Under the pieces are notes generated by a model. It had not been told where the DNA came from. It was given only the letters and a program-made list of their open reading frames with translations, and did no database searches. Below are positions 1 to 8,103 of a stretch of 24,301 nt of DNA, in pieces (within the stretch, counting starts at the first letter, position 1; every line of letters starts with the position of its first letter). Where the stretch lies: contig DEQR01000052.1 of the NCBI GenBank assembly GCA_002360535.1, positions 1 to 24,301 of the forward strand, written 5' to 3'. The position numbers and the translations under genes were made by a program. The stretch comes from Thiobacillus sp. UBA3361. Lineage in GTDB: Bacteria; Pseudomonadota; Gammaproteobacteria; Burkholderiales; Thiobacillaceae.

Positions 1-44
1 CGCAGGGCGTCGCGGGTGGTGCTGGCGTAGAACTTCTTGATCAT
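1..44 (-). CDS. flhF: FlhF flagellar GTPase, N-terminal fragment (runs off the window)
   Basis: Only the first 14-15 codons are present, read leftwards from an ATG that overlaps the flhA stop codon (ATGA). The visible residues MIKKFYASTTRDALR match the usual start of FlhF, an SRP-type GTPase that places the flagellum at the cell pole. Position directly after flhA is the usual order in beta- and gammaproteobacteria. Start and identity rest on this short match plus context; the rest of the gene lies outside the window. Confidence 0.8.
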   Translation of the reverse strand, partial: MIKKFYASTTRDAL

Positions 45-2131
45 GTGCCGCCGTTACCCAGCACGGCCGTGACCCGGATGCTCTTGCCTTCCGGCACCTC
101 GGCGTGGGAAATGACGCGCAAGTCGGGCGCGCTGCGGCGCAGGAAGCGGGACAGGATGGGACGCAGGGGCGGGTTGACCAGCAGCACGGCCGGAAGCCCG
201 GCGGCATGCTGCCTTTCCACCGCAGTGAGGGTGTCACGCACCAGACGGTCGGCGAGCCCCGGCTCGATGCCGGCGCCTTCCCCGTTGCGGCTGATCAGGG
301 CTTGGCTGAGGATGTGCTCCAGGCCGGGCTCCAGGGCCATCACCTGCAATTCCTGTGCTCCTCCAAATATTTCAAAAATGATAGCACGGCCCAGCGCGGC
401 CCTCGTGGCGGCGGTCAGTTCGTCCACGTCCTGGTTGCGGGCGCCGTGTTCGGCCAGGGTCTCCAGGATGGTGCGCATGTCGCGCAGGTGGATGCGTTCT
501 TCGAGCAGGTTCTGCATCACTTTCTGCACCGTCGCCAGGGACAGCAGCTTGGGGGTGAGGTCCTCCACCAGCTTGGGATGCTGTTTGCCCACGTGCTCCA
601 GCAACTGGTGGGTCTCCTCACGGCCGAGCAGTTCGGGGGCGTGATCGTTGATGATCTTGGACATGTGGGTGGCGACCACCGTGCCGGCATCTACCACCGT
701 GTAGCCGTAGGTCTGGGCCTGGTCGCGCAGGCCGGCGTCGATCCACACGGCGGGCAGGCCGTAGGCCGGGTCGGTGGCGGGCTGGCCCTGGATGGTGCCC
801 ATCACCCGCCCCGGATTGATGGCCAGGAATTTGCCCACCTGGGCCTCGCCCTCGCCCGCCACCACCCCCTTGAGGGTGATGCGGTAGGCGTTGGGCCTGA
901 GCTGCAGGTTGTCGCGGATGTGAACCGGGGGGACCAGGAAGCCCAGGTCCTGAGCGATCTTCTTGCGGATGCCGCGGATGCGCCGCAGCAGGTCGCCGTC
1001 CTGGGCGCGATCCACCAGTGGCACCAGCCGGTAGCCCACCTCCAGTCCCAGCCGATCCACCGCCGCCACGTCCTGCCAGCCCACCTCCACGTGTTCCTCG
1101 GGCGGCGGTGGCGCCTCCTCCGGCGGCGGTGCCAGGGCGGCGGCGCGCTGGCGCTGGGCAAGGGTATAGCCCACCGCACCCAGAGTACTGCCCATGAGCA
1201 GGAAGGCCAGGTGCGGCATGCCCGGGATGAGGCCCAGCAGGCTGAGGATGCCGGCGGCCAGATAGACGGCCTGGGGCTTGCCGAACAGCTGGCCCATCAG
1301 CTGCTGGTTGAGGTCCTGCTCGCTGGATACGCGCGACACCACGATGCCGGCGGCGGTGGAGATGATCAGGGCCGGGATCTGCGCCACCAGGCCGTCGCCG
1401 ATGGTCAGCAGGGTGTAGTTGTTGGCCGCGGTGGCGAAGCTGAGGTCATGTTGCACGACACCGATAATCAGGCCGCCGATGATGTTCATCAGCATGATGA
1501 TGATGCCGGCCACCGCGTCGCCGCGCACGAACTTGGAGGCGCCATCCATGGAGCCGTAGAAATCCGCCTCCTGAGCCACCTCGGAGCGCCGCTTGCGGGC
1601 CTCGTCCTCGCCGATCAGGCCGGCGTTGAGATCTGCGTCGATGGCCATCTGCTTGCCGGGCATGGCGTCCAGGGTGAAGCGGGCGGACACCTCGGCGATG
1701 CGCCCGGCGCCCTTGGTGATGACCACGAAGTTGATCACCACCAGGATGATGAACACGATCAGGCCCACCGCGTAGTTGCCCCCCACCAGGAAGTGGCCGA
1801 AGGCCTCGATCACCTTGCCCGCCGCGTCCGGGCCGGTGTGGCCCTCCAGCAGCACGATGCGGGTGGAGGCCACGTTCAGCGACAGCCGCAGCAGCGTAGT
1901 CATCAACAGCACCGTGGGGAACACCGAGAACTCCAGCGGCTTGAGGGTGTACAGGCTGATGAGCAGGACGATCATCGACACCGCGATGTTGAACGTGAAC
2001 AGCACGTCCAGCAGGAAGGGCGGCAGTGGCAGGATCATCATCGCCAGGATCATGATCACCAGCACCGGCGCGGCCAGGCGCTGCCAGTGCAGGGCGGGCA
2101 TGGGAGTGGCGGTGGCGGGGGCCTGGGCCAT
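41..2131 (-). CDS. flhA: Flagellar export gate protein FlhA
   Basis: This 696-residue protein has the full family length. FlhA forms the nonameric ring of the flagellar type III export gate in the inner membrane and docks chaperone-substrate complexes. The N-terminal half is strongly hydrophobic with several membrane segments in residues 20-330. The FHIPEP signature is seen at about residues 144-168 (RIAEVSARFTLDAMPGKQ followed by IDAD). A Pro/Glu-rich linker near residues 335-350 leads to the cytoplasmic domain. The ATG shares one base with the flhB stop codon (TGATG), so translation is probably coupled. Its own stop overlaps the flhF start. Nothing is missing or odd. Confidence 0.97.
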   Translation of the reverse strand: MAQAPATATPMPALHWQRLAAPVLVIMILAMMILPLPPFLLDVLFTFNIAVSMIVLLISLYTLKPLEFSVFPTVLLMTTLLRLSLNVASTRIVLLEGHTGPDAAGKVIEAFGHFLVGGNYAVGLIVFIILVVINFVVITKGAGRIAEVSARFTLDAMPGKQMAIDADLNAGLIGEDEARKRRSEVAQEADFYGSMDGASKFVRGDAVAGIIIMLMNIIGGLIIGVVQHDLSFATAANNYTLLTIGDGLVAQIPALIISTAAGIVVSRVSSEQDLNQQLMGQLFGKPQAVYLAAGILSLLGLIPGMPHLAFLLMGSTLGAVGYTLAQRQRAAALAPPPEEAPPPPEEHVEVGWQDVAAVDRLGLEVGYRLVPLVDRAQDGDLLRRIRGIRKKIAQDLGFLVPPVHIRDNLQLRPNAYRITLKGVVAGEGEAQVGKFLAINPGRVMGTIQGQPATDPAYGLPAVWIDAGLRDQAQTYGYTVVDAGTVVATHMSKIINDHAPELLGREETHQLLEHVGKQHPKLVEDLTPKLLSLATVQKVMQNLLEERIHLRDMRTILETLAEHGARNQDVDELTAATRAALGRAIIFEIFGGAQELQVMALEPGLEHILSQALISRNGEGAGIEPGLADRLVRDTLTAVERQHAAGLPAVLLVNPPLRPILSRFLRRSAPDLRVISHAEVPEGKSIRVTAVLGNGGT

Positions 2132-3261
2132 CAGCTAGCCTCGCGCACGCCGGGGTCCAGGTTGGCCGGCACCTGCCACTCGGCCGGCGGCATGGGATTC
2201 AGGTGCTGGTTGAGCTGATAGACGTAGGCCAGCACCTGGGCCACGGCGCTGAACAGGGGGCCAGGGATGGTTTCGCCCACCTCGGCGTGACGGTGCAGCG
2301 CCCGCGCCAGCGGCGGCGCCTCGACCACGGGCACCCGGTTTTCGCGGGCGATCTCCTTGATGCGCTCGGCCACCAGTTGGCTGCCCTTGGCCACCACCTT
2401 GGGGGCGTTCATCTTCTTTTCCTCGTACTTCAGCGCCACGGCGTAGTGCAGGGGGTTGGTGACCACCACGTCCGCCTTGGGCACCGCCGCCATCATGCGC
2501 CGCCGCGCCGCCTCGCGCTGTAGGCTGCGGATGCGCGCCTTGATCTGCGGGTCGCCCTCCATCTCCTTCTGCTCCTGGCGAACTTCTTCCTTGGTCATGC
2601 GCAGGCCGTGGTGGTAGTCCCATATCTGGTAGGGCACGTCGATCAGGGCGATGAGGGCGAAGGCCGCCGCGGCGGCCAGGAAGGTGAACAGGGTGATCTG
2701 GCCGAAATGGACGATGGCGGTCTCGAACGACTCGGCCGGCAGGTTGAGCAGACCGTCGCGCTGCGCCCAGATCATCCAGAAGGCGGCACCGGCGATCACC
2801 AGGGCCTTGAGCAGGGTCTTGCCCAATTCCACCAGCGAGCGCCAGGAAAACATGCGGCCGATGCCGCTGACCGGGTTGAGGCGGTTCAGGTCCAGCTCGA
2901 AGGCCTTGGCGGTGAACAGCCAGCCCGAAACCAGCAGGTTGGCGCCCACCGCGGCGAACACCACGCCGGCGGCCACCGGCAGGATGGCCCACAGGCCGAT
3001 CCAGCCCGCCTCGGCGAACACCTCCAGCATCCGCGCCGGGTCGGCGATCTCGGCGCGGCCGAAGGCCAGCCCCTTGAGCATCACCTTTTGCAGGGCGTCG
3101 AAGATGAAGATGCCCAGCAAGGCGACCACACCGCCGCTGGCGAGGAAAACCGCAAAGGTGGAGAGTTCCCGTGATCGGGGTACCTGTCCGCGCTCCCTGG
3201 CCTGGTCCAGTTTGCGCGGTGACGCCGGTTCGGTCTTTTCGAGGTCGCTGTCTTCCGCCAT
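2131..3261 (-). CDS. flhB: Flagellar export switch protein FlhB
   Basis: The product is 376 residues, the usual length. FlhB is the inner-membrane export component that switches specificity from rod/hook to filament substrates after autocleaving in its cytoplasmic domain. Membrane segments lie at about residues 35-60, 90-115, 145-165 and 185-210. They are followed by the charged linker and the C-terminal cleavage domain. The cleavage motif, normally NPTH, reads NPLH here (residues 269-272), followed by the expected YAVALKY. Asn and Pro, the pair between which cleavage occurs, are kept. The start is supported by GGAG about 7 bases upstream. It is first in the flhB-flhA-flhF run; no clear promoter is seen in the 83 bases before it. 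Confidence 0.96.
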   Translation of the reverse strand: MAEDSDLEKTEPASPRKLDQARERGQVPRSRELSTFAVFLASGGVVALLGIFIFDALQKVMLKGLAFGRAEIADPARMLEVFAEAGWIGLWAILPVAAGVVFAAVGANLLVSGWLFTAKAFELDLNRLNPVSGIGRMFSWRSLVELGKTLLKALVIAGAAFWMIWAQRDGLLNLPAESFETAIVHFGQITLFTFLAAAAAFALIALIDVPYQIWDYHHGLRMTKEEVRQEQKEMEGDPQIKARIRSLQREAARRRMMAAVPKADVVVTNPLHYAVALKYEEKKMNAPKVVAKGSQLVAERIKEIARENRVPVVEAPPLARALHRHAEVGETIPGPLFSAVAQVLAYVYQLNQHLNPMPPAEWQVPANLDPGVREAS

Positions 3262-3344
3262 CCCCGTCTCCGGCGGACCGGATCAGGTCATTGATATGCC
3301 GGGCAGTTTAGCATGCGGGACGGCGCGATATCCGCCACATGGCG

Positions 3345-4625
3345 CTAGCCGTCGCCAGGGTCGCGGTGCAGGGGCAGGGCGTCGATGCGCCGGTCGATTT
3401 CCCCGATCAGGGCGAGATAGCCGGCACCCTCGACGCCCCCGAAACGACGCTTGAACTCACCCTGCGGCAGGAACTCGGGCAGGTCGCGCACCGCCGGCAG
3501 GTAAAGGGAGGCGTCCGCGCTGCCGGCCAGCATCGCCTGCACCCGCCGGGCGGAGGCGGCCGAGGCCACCGCCAGCCGCCCCAGGCGGGTACCGGCCCGA
3601 TCGACTGCCAGGTCGGTGAAGCTGAAGCCGCTGCCGCCCCGTTCGGTGTCGCCCATTTCCTTCATCAAACCGGCAGCGTCGGCCAGTTCGCCCCCTGCCA
3701 CCGCCGCCAGGGCGGCGGACAGGGTCAGGTGTTCCACGAAGTCGCCGCGCCCCGCCAGGCGCATGCCGGTCAGGCGTGCCGCCGGCCGGCGTTGTCCGCC
3801 GGCCAGGTTCAGACCGTTGAGCTGCTCGGCCAGGCTGACCAGCAGGGCGCGGTTCTCACGCACAGGGTCACCCTGCGCCGAGCGCTGCCGGGCCAGCCGG
3901 AACAGTTCACCCAGCACTTCGGAGAAGGCGGGCCGCGGCCGGCGCACGGCCAAGTCCGCCAGGGCATCCTGGTAGGCGCGCAACAGCCCTTCCTCCAGTC
4001 CCAGCAGGCGGGTGCGTAGGGTGGCCATCACCGCCTGGACGCGGTCGCCGTGCCAGGCCAGTGTGGTGCGGTCCGCCTGGGTGCGCAGGGAGATGGCGGC
4101 CAGCAGCCGGTTCGCCAGGTCGGCGTCCATGACGCGGGGCGCGAGGCGCAGCAGCAGACGGGCGAGGAGACAACTGAGGCCGCCGGGCAGTTCGCGCTCG
4201 CCGACGACCAGGCGGTCCAGCGCCAATCCCGAGCCGGCCGGCCGCAGCACGACCCCGGCGTTCAGGTAACGGCCGTGCGCCCGCCCGGGCAGCGCCAGGG
4301 AGGCATCCAGGCGCAGGGCATCCGGATCCAGCCGCACCCGCGCCTGGCCAAAACCGGCGCGGCCCAGCAGGTAGTTGAGCCCCAGCTCCAGATCGCCCGC
4401 GCCCAGATTCATGTCGGGGGCGAAGTTCCCGCCGCGCCGGCCTGGAAAAAGCATGTATTCGGCGATGACCTTGCCGCGCCACAGTTCCAGGGGATGGACG
4501 GTGCGGGGCGCGATCCCGGGCCGCTCGGAGAGGGCCTGCGACGCGAGCCACAGCGCCCCGCCCAACAGGACCAGCAGGACGGCGGCGGCCGAGCCGAGCA
4601 GCGTGCGGATGAATTTACCGGCCAT
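3345..4625 (-). CDS. Membrane-anchored protein of unknown function (426 aa)
   Basis: I do not recognise the family. The chosen ATG gives a protein starting MAGKFIRTLLGS, with one hydrophobic segment at about residues 8-30. The remainder is hydrophilic, so it is probably a periplasmic protein with an uncleaved or cleaved N-terminal signal. The reading frame is open further upstream to 4787, but that stretch would cross a strong terminator hairpin and is Pro/Cys/Arg-rich shadow sequence, so it was dropped. The body is Leu/Ala/Arg-rich, with repeated Leu-Arg helices in residues 150-270, and shows no catalytic motif. It lies between flhB and the YccA-like gene on the same strand, separated from the latter by a terminator, so it probably has its own promoter or depends on readthrough. 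Confidence 0.75.
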   Translation of the reverse strand: MAGKFIRTLLGSAAAVLLVLLGGALWLASQALSERPGIAPRTVHPLELWRGKVIAEYMLFPGRRGGNFAPDMNLGAGDLELGLNYLLGRAGFGQARVRLDPDALRLDASLALPGRAHGRYLNAGVVLRPAGSGLALDRLVVGERELPGGLSCLLARLLLRLAPRVMDADLANRLLAAISLRTQADRTTLAWHGDRVQAVMATLRTRLLGLEEGLLRAYQDALADLAVRRPRPAFSEVLGELFRLARQRSAQGDPVRENRALLVSLAEQLNGLNLAGGQRRPAARLTGMRLAGRGDFVEHLTLSAALAAVAGGELADAAGLMKEMGDTERGGSGFSFTDLAVDRAGTRLGRLAVASAASARRVQAMLAGSADASLYLPAVRDLPEFLPQGEFKRRFGGVEGAGYLALIGEIDRRIDALPLHRDPGDG

Positions 4626-4634
4626 CAATAACGG

Positions 4635-4658
4635 AAAAGCCGGCGGGCGCCGGCTTTT
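4635..4658 (-). terminator. Rho-independent terminator after the YccA-like gene
   Basis: A 10-bp perfect stem (AAAAGCCGGC / GCCGGCTTTT) encloses a 4-base GGGC loop. Read on the minus strand it lies about 35 bases past the stop of the YccA-like gene and ends in a T run. The A/T tails make it potentially bidirectional. Confidence 0.88.
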
Positions 4659-4692
4659 CGTTCGGAAGATCGGGGGAGGGGTACGCGGCCGC

Positions 4693-5388
4693 TCAGTCCC
4701 GCTCGCCCATGAAGGCGCCCAGGAGGTGCAGCAGGCTGGTGAACAGGTTGTACAGGGAGACGTACAGGCCCACGGTGGCCAGTACATAGTTGGTCTCGCC
4801 GCCGTTCACGATCTCGCTGGTTTGCCACAGGATCATGCCGCACATCAGGGCGGCGAACAGGGCCGACACAGTCAGGGCGAGGGCCGGCATCGGATAGCCG
4901 AACAGGGAGGCGACCAGGGCGACGATGCTGGCGATGAAGGCGATCATCACGCCGACGAACAGGAAATTGCGCATGAAGCTGAAGTCCTTGCGCGACACCA
5001 GGGCGTAGCCGGACAACAGGAAGAAGCTGGCACCGGTGATGCCCAGGGCGAGCATGACGATCTGCCCGCCGTTGGCCAGGCTCAGGTAGTGGGTCAGCAC
5101 CGGGCCTAGGCCGAACCCCAGCAGGCCGGTGACCGCGAAGACCACGCCGATGCCAGCGGCGGAATTGGCGGTGCGCGGCACAACGAACCAAAGCAGCGCC
5201 AGGGCGATCAGGCTGGTGACCAGGCTGGCGCCATAGGGTACGGCCATGGCCATGGACAGGCCGGCCATGGCGGCGCTGAACAGCAGGGTCATGGACAGCA
5301 GCATGTAGGTATTGCGTAACACCTTGTTGCGCGTGGCGCCGACTGCGACGCTGGTCTGATAACCGGTCATGTCGTAGTTGGTTTGCAT
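4693..5388 (-). CDS. Bax inhibitor-1/YccA family membrane protein
   Basis: The 231-residue product has the usual length for the family and about seven hydrophobic segments. The N-terminal NKVLRNTYMLLS and C-terminal GGETNYVLATVGLYVSLYN are close to the same regions of E. coli YccA, a modulator of the FtsH membrane protease. BI-1 family proteins can act as proton-gated calcium leak channels, but the role here is inferred only from the family. The frame is open upstream to 5640, but ATG 5388 is preferred: it is preceded by GAGGA at about 9 bases and gives a normal-length protein. The terminator just beyond its stop suggests a single-gene unit transcribed divergently from lysC. Confidence 0.93.
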   Translation of the reverse strand: MQTNYDMTGYQTSVAVGATRNKVLRNTYMLLSMTLLFSAAMAGLSMAMAVPYGASLVTSLIALALLWFVVPRTANSAAGIGVVFAVTGLLGFGLGPVLTHYLSLANGGQIVMLALGITGASFFLLSGYALVSRKDFSFMRNFLFVGVMIAFIASIVALVASLFGYPMPALALTVSALFAALMCGMILWQTSEIVNGGETNYVLATVGLYVSLYNLFTSLLHLLGAFMGERD

Positions 5389-5538
5389 GAGCTTATTTCC
5401 TCGGAGAGGGTGGTAAACGCCGGTAAGACTAAGGGCGACTCGTGAAAGTTTCAACCCCGCGGGCCGCTGGCGGGGCCAGTCGCCTGCGAGTAGAATTCGC
5501 GGCTTTTCAAGTATTTGCGAGTCAATAGGGCAATCGTT

Positions 5539-6765
5539 ATGGCACTTATCGTGCAGAAATACGGCGGCACCTCGGTGGGCAGCATCGAGCGCATCCGCAA
5601 CGTCGCTGAGCGGGTCGCCAAGTTCAAGATGCTGGGCCATCAGGTGGTGGTGGTGGTGTCCGCCATGTCCGGCGAGACAAATCGGCTGATCGGCCTGGCC
5701 AAGGAAATCCAGAAGGACCCCGATCCCCGCGAGATGGATGTGCTGGTGTCAACCGGCGAGCAGGTCACCATCGCCCTGCTGTGCATGGCCCTGAAGGACC
5801 TGGGCCTGAAGGCGAAGAGCTACACCGGCTGGCAGGTGCCGATCCGCACCGACAGCGCCCATACCAAGGCGCGCATCGAGGACATCGACGACCAGGCCAT
5901 GCGTGCCGACCTGGACGCCGGGCACGTGGTGGTGGTCGCCGGCTTCCAGGGCATCGACGGGGAAAACAACATCACCACCCTGGGACGGGGCGGTTCCGAC
6001 ACCACGGGGGTCGCCCTGGCGGCGGCGCTGAAGGCCGACGAATGCCAGATCTACACCGACGTGGACGGGGTCTATACCACCGACCCGCGTATCGTGCCGG
6101 AGGCCCGCAAGCTGGACACCATCACCTTCGAGGAGATGCTGGAATTGGCCAGCCTGGGATCCAAGGTGCTGCAGATCCGCTCGGTGGAGTTCGCCGGCAA
6201 GTACAAGGTCAAACTGCGGGTGCTTTCCAGCTTCGAGGACGCGGGCGAGGGCACCCTGATCACTTTCGAGGATAACCACATGGAACAAGCCGTCATCTCG
6301 GGCATCGCCTTCAACCGCGACGAAGCCAAGCTCACCATCCTGGGTGTGCCCGACAAGCCCGGCGTGGCAGGCAGCATCCTGGGCGCCATCGCCGACGCCA
6401 ACATCGACGTCGATATGATCGTGCAGAACGTGGGCAGCGACGGCACCACCGACTTCTCTTTCACCGTGCACCGCAGCGAACTGAAAAAGGCCCTGGAGGT
6501 ACTGGACATGGTCAAGTCCGCCATCGGCGCCCGCGAGGTGACCGGCGACGACAAGATCGCCAAGGTGTCCATTGTCGGCGTCGGCATGCGCACCCACGCC
6601 GGCGTGGCCAGCAAGATGTTCAAGTCCTTGGCTGCGGAGAACATCAACATCCAGATGATCTCCACCTCCGAGATCAAGATCTCGGTGATCGTCGAGGACA
6701 AGTACATGGAGTTGGCGGTGCGCGCCCTGCACCAAGCCTTCGGGCTGGACGCCCGGCCCGCCTGA
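5539..6765 (+). CDS. lysC: Aspartate kinase (aspartokinase)
   Basis: The 408-residue enzyme phosphorylates aspartate, the first step towards lysine, threonine, methionine and diaminopimelate. The kinase domain begins with KYGGTSVGS (residues 7-15) and contains STGEQVT (71-77) and GRGGSDTT (149-156). Two C-terminal ACT domains are visible, at about 265-330 (LTILGVPDKPGVAGSI) and 345-400 (VSIVGVGMRTHAGVASKMF). They mark a feedback-regulated enzyme of the Pseudomonas/Corynebacterium type, in which an internal start may also yield a small regulatory subunit. The start is ATG 5539, with a weak AGGG 8 bases upstream; the longer frame from 5515 would add MRVNRAIV, which is not part of the family. 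A terminator follows, then tRNA-Ser. Confidence 0.97.
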   Translation: MALIVQKYGGTSVGSIERIRNVAERVAKFKMLGHQVVVVVSAMSGETNRLIGLAKEIQKDPDPREMDVLVSTGEQVTIALLCMALKDLGLKAKSYTGWQVPIRTDSAHTKARIEDIDDQAMRADLDAGHVVVVAGFQGIDGENNITTLGRGGSDTTGVALAAALKADECQIYTDVDGVYTTDPRIVPEARKLDTITFEEMLELASLGSKVLQIRSVEFAGKYKVKLRVLSSFEDAGEGTLITFEDNHMEQAVISGIAFNRDEAKLTILGVPDKPGVAGSILGAIADANIDVDMIVQNVGSDGTTDFSFTVHRSELKKALEVLDMVKSAIGAREVTGDDKIAKVSIVGVGMRTHAGVASKMFKSLAAENINIQMISTSEIKISVIVEDKYMELAVRALHQAFGLDARPA

Positions 6766-6796
6766 AACAGGGCCTGAAATTGCAATTCGGCGGCCG

Positions 6797-6820
6797 GCCG
6801 GGTAAGCTTGCCCGGCTTTT
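6797..6820 (+). terminator. Rho-independent terminator of lysC
   Basis: GCCGGGTAAG pairs with CTTGCCCGGC, in practice a 6-8 bp GC-rich stem with a short loop. Four T follow. It lies 31 bases past the lysC stop and just before the tRNA gene. Confidence 0.85.
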
Positions 6821-6843
6821 CCGGACGCCGTCCGGATGAGCTT

Positions 6844-6937
6844 GGAGACGTGGCCGAGAGGTCGAAGGCACTCCCCTGCTAAGGGAGCATGCGGGCCAAA
6901 ACCTGCATCAAGGGTTCGAATCCCTTCGTCTCCGCCA
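6844..6937 (+). tRNA. tRNA-Ser(GCT)
   Basis: The gene is 94 nt long including an encoded CCA. The acceptor stem GGAGACG pairs with CGTCTCC. The anticodon stem-loop CTCCC-CTGCTAA-GGGAG gives anticodon GCT, reading AGC/AGU. A long class II variable arm typical of tRNA-Ser follows, then the T arm containing GGTTCGAATCC. The last 14 bases are part of the 16-bp direct repeat created by integration of the downstream element, so the 3' end of this functional tRNA is supplied by the element's copy. Confidence 0.97.
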
Positions 6938-6939
6938 AA
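6924..6939 (+). repeat. attL: 16-bp direct repeat at the tRNA-Ser 3' end
   Basis: The sequence CTTCGTCTCCGCCAAA covers the end of the tRNA acceptor stem, the CCA and two further bases. An identical copy lies at 17140-17155, just outside the integrase gene. A tRNA 3' end duplicated at the far side of a tyrosine-integrase gene is the standard mark of site-specific integration. Confidence 0.93.
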
Positions 6940-6980
6940 CAAGCATTATTCATGGGCCTTTCAAAGGCATTATTAATATT

Positions 6981-7000
6981 ACCCATCAAATTATCCATCA
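6981..7000 (+). repeat. Candidate integrase arm-type sites, left end
   Basis: ACCCATCA (6981-6988) is followed 12 bases later by ATCCATCA (6993-7000, one mismatch). The same octamer, in the same orientation, occurs twice at the other end of the element. The sites lie 42-54 bases inside the left core repeat. The assignment as integrase binding sites is an inference. Confidence 0.4.
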
Positions 7001-7026
7001 TTAAAATGGTCAAACTGGAGGGTGCC

Positions 7027-7731
7027 ATGCGGGCCGTGGTCTTGTTGGCTTGTTTGTGGATGTCTTCGTCGGCAGGTGCAACTCTGTACCACATCGACAT
7101 AAGCGGCAACGTGATACAGGTTGACGATTGGCTTCCTAATGGCGCACATGTCCTCCGTGACGGGGTTCATGACATGCCTGTACATATCCGAGTCAAACTG
7201 GACACTGACTCGGCCCTCTTCGAGACAGGTGCCATAGGGTATGACGCCTTCAATCGTTACACGAGCGATGATCCAGCATCACTTGATGCCATGGTTCTGG
7301 ATGGCCCGGAATTTCTGTCTTCCTTTGCAGTTGACGGCCGACAGTTCTCAGCACGATTGGAATATTCCCTTCGACCGGATAGCCGACAGATAGCGTTAAT
7401 ACTTGCAAGCACAGTGCCAGGTCCACATGGCTCGACCATTACCGGATTCGGCTTCCAACCACGTGACTTCACATTTCCATTCAATCTCTTCGGTGAATTG
7501 AACGGAGTTCTGACGGAAGTGAACATCGGCGAGTTCACTCCTGAGGAAAGCGTATTTCATTACACCTCTTACACATATGACCCAGGCTATGTTGTGGGTT
7601 TCGATGTGGCCTTCACCCCTACCACATACGTTGTATCTACTGTCCCCGAGCCATCTTCCCAATCATTATTTCTCGTTGGTATTGGCATATGGTGCGGCGC
7701 GAATATTTGGAGACGCACAACACGTTCCTGA
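7027..7731 (+). CDS. PEP-CTERM sorting-domain protein
   Basis: The 234-residue exported protein starts with a signal peptide (MRAVVLLACLWMSSSAGA). It ends with a PEP-CTERM tail: VPEPSS near residue 206, a hydrophobic segment (LFLVGIGIWCGANIW) and a basic end (RRTTRS). Such tails are recognised by exosortase (EpsH/XrtA), which processes proteins for the cell surface or extracellular matrix. No exosortase is in the window, so the host must supply it. The middle part is beta-rich with no catalytic motif seen. The start is ATG 7027, with GGAGG five bases before it. The frame is open back to 6889, but that part would overlap the tRNA. AT-richer codon use than its neighbours fits recent transfer. 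Confidence 0.88.
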   Translation: MRAVVLLACLWMSSSAGATLYHIDISGNVIQVDDWLPNGAHVLRDGVHDMPVHIRVKLDTDSALFETGAIGYDAFNRYTSDDPASLDAMVLDGPEFLSSFAVDGRQFSARLEYSLRPDSRQIALILASTVPGPHGSTITGFGFQPRDFTFPFNLFGELNGVLTEVNIGEFTPEESVFHYTSYTYDPGYVVGFDVAFTPTTYVVSTVPEPSSQSLFLVGIGIWCGANIWRRTTRS

Positions 7732-7805
7732 CTAGCCTGTTCAGTAAGGTGCCGTATCTGTCCATATTTACTTGACCACCACCGGCAACCAATTCCCAGG
7801 GCTCC

Positions 7806-8048
7806 GTGAATACCGCTACGACTTCGACAGACTTCAATTCATTGATCGCCGAGGGCGACCCGTTGACGCCTCCAGACTGGGACGAGGAGAAGGAACGCCA
7901 GATGCGCGTCAGGCGCGAGTTGGTCAAGGCTCAATGCGTCGAGCAATTTTCCTCCAGTCCCTTTTATCAAGCGAGGGCGGAGCACGATCCGGAATTCTGG
8001 GACTGGTTTTGTAACGGGGTGACTACCTCTTTTAGTCAGGGGGCCTGA
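7806..8048 (+). CDS. Small acidic protein of unknown function (80 aa)
   Basis: An 80-residue frame starts at GTG 7806, with only a weak AGGG upstream. The composition is protein-like: a Thr/Ser N terminus, then PPDWDEEKERQMRVRRELVK, a charged helix, and a C terminus with an aromatic cluster (FWDWF). An overlapping frame (7772-8014) has a less convincing composition. It sits 55 bases before the protease-TPR gene on the same strand, so co-transcription is likely. I do not recognise it; an alternative is that the frame is spurious. Confidence 0.5.
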   Translation: MNTATTSTDFNSLIAEGDPLTPPDWDEEKERQMRVRRELVKAQCVEQFSSSPFYQARAEHDPEFWDWFCNGVTTSFSQGA

Positions 8049-8103
8049 GGCTGCTATCTCTTGCCTCCGGCAGATGCCACTCATCACCAACCGAGGTTCG
8101 AGG

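Noticed and set aside
104..2218. Long plus-strand frame opposite flhA (704 aa)
   Set aside because: His/Gln/Gly/Asp-rich composition typical of an antisense shadow of a GC-rich gene; flhA is certain on the other strand.
5389..5538. Lysine riboswitch before lysC
   Set aside because: The 150-base gap is shared with a divergent gene and shows only a short GC hairpin (5455-5475), with no lysine-riboswitch-like structure.
5749..6942. Minus-strand frame opposite lysC (397 aa)
   Set aside because: Shadow of lysC with repetitive Val/His/Asp composition; it also runs through the tRNA.
6889..7026. N-terminal extension of the PEP-CTERM gene
   Set aside because: It would overlap tRNA-Ser, and GGAGG supports the start at 7027, followed directly by a signal peptide.
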